Assembly (NCBI GenBank): GCA_024743055.1
Contig: JANSXH010000001.1
Coordinates: 248,001 to 312,000 of the forward strand
Source of the DNA: Pseudomonadota bacterium
Lineage (GTDB): Bacteria; Pseudomonadota; Alphaproteobacteria; Sneathiellales; Sneathiellaceae
Direction: 5' to 3'
Length of the DNA: 64,000 nt
Under the pieces are notes generated by a model, which was not told the DNA's origin, did no database searches, and saw only the letters and a program-made list of their open reading frames with translations. Below are positions 61,524-64,000 of the stretch, piece after piece; positions within the stretch are counted from its first letter, which is position 1, and the number at the start of each line of letters is the position of its first letter. The translations under genes were made by a program, and so were the position numbers.

Positions 61524-61554
61524 TGTAAGCGCTTACTTTATGCAAGCGCTTACA
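61524..61554. promoter_or_regulatory. Twin LacI-family operators
   Basis: TGTAAGCGCTTACT (61524-61537) and TGCAAGCGCTTACA (61541-61554), both with an AGCGCT core, 17 bp centre to centre. Together they form a longer inverted repeat. They lie between the small membrane gene and the divergent LacI gene, 64 bp from the former and 143 bp from the latter. Confidence 0.85.
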
Positions 61555-61696
61555 TTATTTTTCAAAAAACTCTAAAATATAACTTGTTTATCAAATAGTT
61601 GATGTTATTCGACAGCTGCTATATCTTATTCATTTGGTAATTTACCGCCAAAGAAACACTGACAAATACTTGAATCCGGATAACATTGATTTCGAA

Positions 61697-62713
61697 ATGA
61701 AAAAACGCGGCATTCCAACATTAGAAGACGTCGCATTAAGTTCAAATGTGTCGACGGCGACGGTTTCCCGGTATTTAAACAATCCGGAAAAAGTCGCCAA
61801 ATCAACCCGGTCACAAATACAAAAGGCTATTCAGAAGCTTGGATATACGCCAAATCTGGGCGGACGGATGCTCGCATCCAACAAGGTAAGAATGGTTGGC
61901 GCAATCATCCCAACCATGGCGAATGCCATGTTTTCAAACGGCATCCAGGCATTTCAGGAAGAACTTTCAAGAAACGACATTACGCTGCTCATTTCCAGTT
62001 CCGGCTATGACCCAAAACAAGAACTGCAGCAAATGCAGTCCCTGTTGGCGAGTGGCGCGGGCGGTCTTCTTCTTATCGGCAATGAACGCCCCAAGAAAAC
62101 GTTGAAATTTCTAAATCAAAGAAATTTACCCTATGTCGTCACCTGGGCCTATAAAGACGGGGTAGAGGGATTTTATGCTGGATTTAACAACCGACAGGCA
62201 GCCTTTGATCTTGCAAAAATTGTCATTGAATATGGCCACACCAAAATTGCGATGATCGCGGGTATCTCTGAAAATAATGATCGTGCAGGAGGTCGAATTG
62301 AAGGTGTCAAAGATGCGATTGCCGAGCATTCTGACTCTGTTCGACTGGTCGATCTTATTGAAACAAAATATCGAATGGAAACGGGCGGGAACGCCTTTGA
62401 TGCATTGATGTCCAGGGTTGATAAACCAAGCGTCATTATGTGTGGAAACGATGTCCTGGCAGCCGGTGTCATCATGCGCGCTAGACAGCGGGGCATTCGC
62501 GTACCTGAAGATGTCTCCGTTACCGGGTTTGATGATCTGAACATCGCCTCTGCCCTTACGCCGTCCCTGACAACTGTTCGTGTGCCGCATTTTGCCATGG
62601 GAAGAGCTGCCGCCAAGCTGCTCCTGAAGCTCATACGAAAAGATGACACAGCGAAAAGCATCGAATTTAGTACAGAGATAATTTTGCGCGATTCACTGCG
62701 TCGGATTGGATGA
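61697..62713 (+). CDS. LacI-family transcriptional regulator
   Basis: 338 residues from ATG 61697; an upstream TTG at 61634 has no ribosome-binding site and the extra residues do not fit the family. The helix-turn-helix is at about 7-30 (TLEDVALSSNVSTATVSRYL), then the hinge (GGRMLASNKVRMVGAIIPT) and an effector domain of the GntR/LacI sugar-acid type. Divergent from the TRAP/HpsN-like operon, with twin operators in the gap, it is the probable repressor of that operon. Confidence 0.94.
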   Translation: MKKRGIPTLEDVALSSNVSTATVSRYLNNPEKVAKSTRSQIQKAIQKLGYTPNLGGRMLASNKVRMVGAIIPTMANAMFSNGIQAFQEELSRNDITLLISSSGYDPKQELQQMQSLLASGAGGLLLIGNERPKKTLKFLNQRNLPYVVTWAYKDGVEGFYAGFNNRQAAFDLAKIVIEYGHTKIAMIAGISENNDRAGGRIEGVKDAIAEHSDSVRLVDLIETKYRMETGGNAFDALMSRVDKPSVIMCGNDVLAAGVIMRARQRGIRVPEDVSVTGFDDLNIASALTPSLTTVRVPHFAMGRAAAKLLLKLIRKDDTAKSIEFSTEIILRDSLRRIG

Positions 62714-62798
62714 AAAGCAAATTGTCACAGTTATCTTATAGTCTGCACACTCTTTTATTTGCATTGCTCAAAGGGTTGAACTATGTCAAGGAACCGGC

Positions 62799-63857
62799 GT
62801 GACTGATATACCACCCTCTGCCCTTGGCACGTTCGAACGTTGGCTTTCAATCTGGGTCGCACTTGCGATTGGGACCGGACTTCTTCTTGGCAACCTGCTC
62901 CCTGACCTGTTCGCATTTTTAGCTTCCTTGGAAATATCCTCGGTCAACTTGCCTGTTGCCGTGCTTATCTGGGCGATGGTTTATCCGATGATGGTAGGAG
63001 TCGATTTCAACGCCCTCCGTCATGCCGGTGACAAGCCGAAGGGGCTAATCGTGACGCTCGTTGTGAACTGGCTGATCAAACCGTTTACGATGGCAGCGCT
63101 CGGCGTTTTGTTCTTTGAATATATTTTTGCAGATCTGATCCCGCCTGACGATGCCCAGGCCTATTTGGCAGGGGTTATTCTTCTTGGCGCAGCCCCCTGC
63201 ACTGCAATGGTATTTGTCTGGTCGAACCTGACACGTGGCGACCCAGCATATACGCTGGTACAAGTCAGCGTAAATGATGTCGTCATGGTCTTCGCTTTCG
63301 CACCTATCGTGGCGTTTTTGCTGGGGGTGACAGACATTATTGTTCCCTGGGACACGTTGCTGCTGTCTGTTGGTCTTTATGTGATGCTACCCCTCATAGC
63401 TGGATTTCTGACACGCCAAAGGCTCGTCCAAAAGGGGGGAGAAGCCGCTGTTGATGCGTTTAAAGCTAGAATACAGCCCTTTTCGGTAAGCGGACTCCTT
63501 ATCACGGTTGTTCTGCTGTTCGGATTTCAAGGTGGGGTTATACTGGAACAACCGCTTATTATCGGACTCATCGCTGTTCCCCTATTGATCCAGTCATACG
63601 GAATCTTCTTTTTAGCCTATGGCGCAGCTTGCGTCTGGAAAATACCCCATAAGGTCGCCGCCCCTTGTGCTTTGATCGGTACCTCAAACTTCTTCGAACT
63701 GGCGGTGGCTGTTGCAATCAGCTTATTTGGATTGGGATCCGGAGCAGCCTTGGCAACGGTTGTAGGCGTCCTTGTGGAAGTACCAGTGATGCTTTCTTTA
63801 GTCGGGTTCGCCAACAAAACGCAACATTGGTTCCCAACTGAAGTTGCCGATAGGTAG
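62799..63857 (+). CDS. acr3: ACR3-type arsenite permease
   Basis: 352 residues from GTG 62799, with AAGGA upstream. It has ten membrane helices. The family signature helix with the essential cysteine is [20 protein letters not shown], followed by [16 protein letters not shown], and later [20 protein letters not shown]3 proteins extrude arsenite by proton exchange. No ArsR or ArsC is seen upstream. It follows the LacI gene on the same strand but after an 85-bp gap, so it is likely an independent unit. Confidence 0.93.
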   Translation: MTDIPPSALGTFERWLSIWVALAIGTGLLLGNLLPDLFAFLASLEISSVNLPVAVLIWAMVYPMMVGVDFNALRHAGDKPKGLIVTLVVNWLIKPFTMAALGVLFFEYIFADLIPPDDAQAYLAGVILLGAAPCTAMVFVWSNLTRGDPAYTLVQVSVNDVVMVFAFAPIVAFLLGVTDIIVPWDTLLLSVGLYVMLPLIAGFLTRQRLVQKGGEAAVDAFKARIQPFSVSGLLITVVLLFGFQGGVILEQPLIIGLIAVPLLIQSYGIFFLAYGAACVWKIPHKVAAPCALIGTSNFFELAVAVAISLFGLGSGAALATVVGVLVEVPVMLSLVGFANKTQHWFPTEVADR

Positions 63858-63902
63858 CCATCGTTTTCACCAGGAATCCACCACAGTGAATATTGGCATC
63901 AT

Positions 63903-64000
63903 ATGAAACACAACATAGACGTCATCTATATGGATTCATTGGACACGGGTCGCAATGAGTTACTGGGCATCTTTAGAGATTCCATGACCAAATTCTCAAA
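63903..64000 (+). CDS. Unrecognised gene, 5' part cut by the window end
   Basis: An open frame of 32 codons running off the right edge, starting at ATG 63903 (MKHNIDVIYMDSLDTGRNEL). It is 45 bp behind the ACR3 gene and without a clear ribosome-binding site. It does not show the CxxxxxR loop of arsenate reductases in the part visible. Too short to assign. Confidence 0.35.
   Translation, partial: MKHNIDVIYMDSLDTGRNELLGIFRDSMTKFS

Noticed and set aside
63903..64000. Arsenate reductase gene behind the ACR3 permease
   Set aside because: The visible 32 codons lack the CxxxxxR phosphate loop expected near the N-terminus of ArsC-type enzymes.

Overview
The window looks like a chromosomal stretch from a free-living, probably marine alphaproteobacterium. 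This rests on gene content (GcvT-fused dimethylglycine dehydrogenase-like enzymes, two TRAP transporters, a BCCT carrier, a TauABC-like ABC system, an ECF sigma/anti-sigma pair, HxlR/LysR/LacI regulators) and on moderately high G+C; I cannot name the genus. There are no tRNA or rRNA genes, insertion sequences, phage genes or CRISPR arrays. Almost all of it is tightly packed coding DNA for small-molecule uptake and oxidation.

Left part (1-8.2 kb): the 3' end of an RND efflux permease. Next, a P-loop protein of unknown function is followed directly by an ABC-exporter-like membrane protein whose nucleotide-binding domain has lost its Walker A and signature motifs. Then come a LysE-type exporter and an ECF sigma factor/anti-sigma pair divergent from a secreted subtilase with an Asp-Gly repeat linker. 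8.2-15.4 kb: a TauABC-like importer divergent from a LacI regulator that leads an operon with a dimethylglycine dehydrogenase-like flavoprotein and a DsbA-fold protein; two LacI-type operators lie between. 15.5-27.1 kb: a CoA-ester unit (enoyl-CoA hydratase, acyl-CoA synthetase) after a very strong palindrome, a tandem-duplicated HxlR regulator, a quinone reductase, a ThDP enzyme and a phytanoyl-CoA dioxygenase-like protein divergent from TetR. Then a DAO/Rid/PEP-mutase-fold operon and a lipoprotein esterase. 27.1-38.8 kb: LysR divergent from an MttB-family methyltransferase plus a second dimethylglycine dehydrogenase-like enzyme, an MFS pump, a secreted Cache protein with a chemoreceptor, and HxlR divergent from an SDR/DsbA-isomerase pair.

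Right part (38.8-64 kb) is the most interesting. A minus-strand run (TRAP transporter, OsmC, cytochrome P450, with a LysR gene upstream) is divergent from a plus-strand run of aldehyde dehydrogenase, an M19-dipeptidase-like protein lacking the HxD metal motif, BCCT carrier, a 560-residue protein of unknown function, a DUF3726-like protein and an Ldh-family dehydrogenase. Converging on it is a minus-strand operon under a LacI regulator with twin operators: a two-helix membrane peptide, a TRAP transporter with a Tat-type signal, a histidinol-dehydrogenase homologue resembling sulfopropanediol 3-dehydrogenase (HpsN), an SDR, a zinc alcohol dehydrogenase, sulfopyruvate decarboxylase alpha/beta (ComD/ComE), an FMN hydroxyacid oxidase and a UspA protein.

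My reading is that this last operon imports and oxidises a C3 sulfonate such as 2,3-dihydroxypropanesulfonate through sulfolactate and sulfopyruvate to sulfoacetaldehyde. The sulfite-releasing enzyme (Xsc or SuyAB) is not in the window. An ACR3-type arsenite permease and the start of an unrecognised gene close the window.
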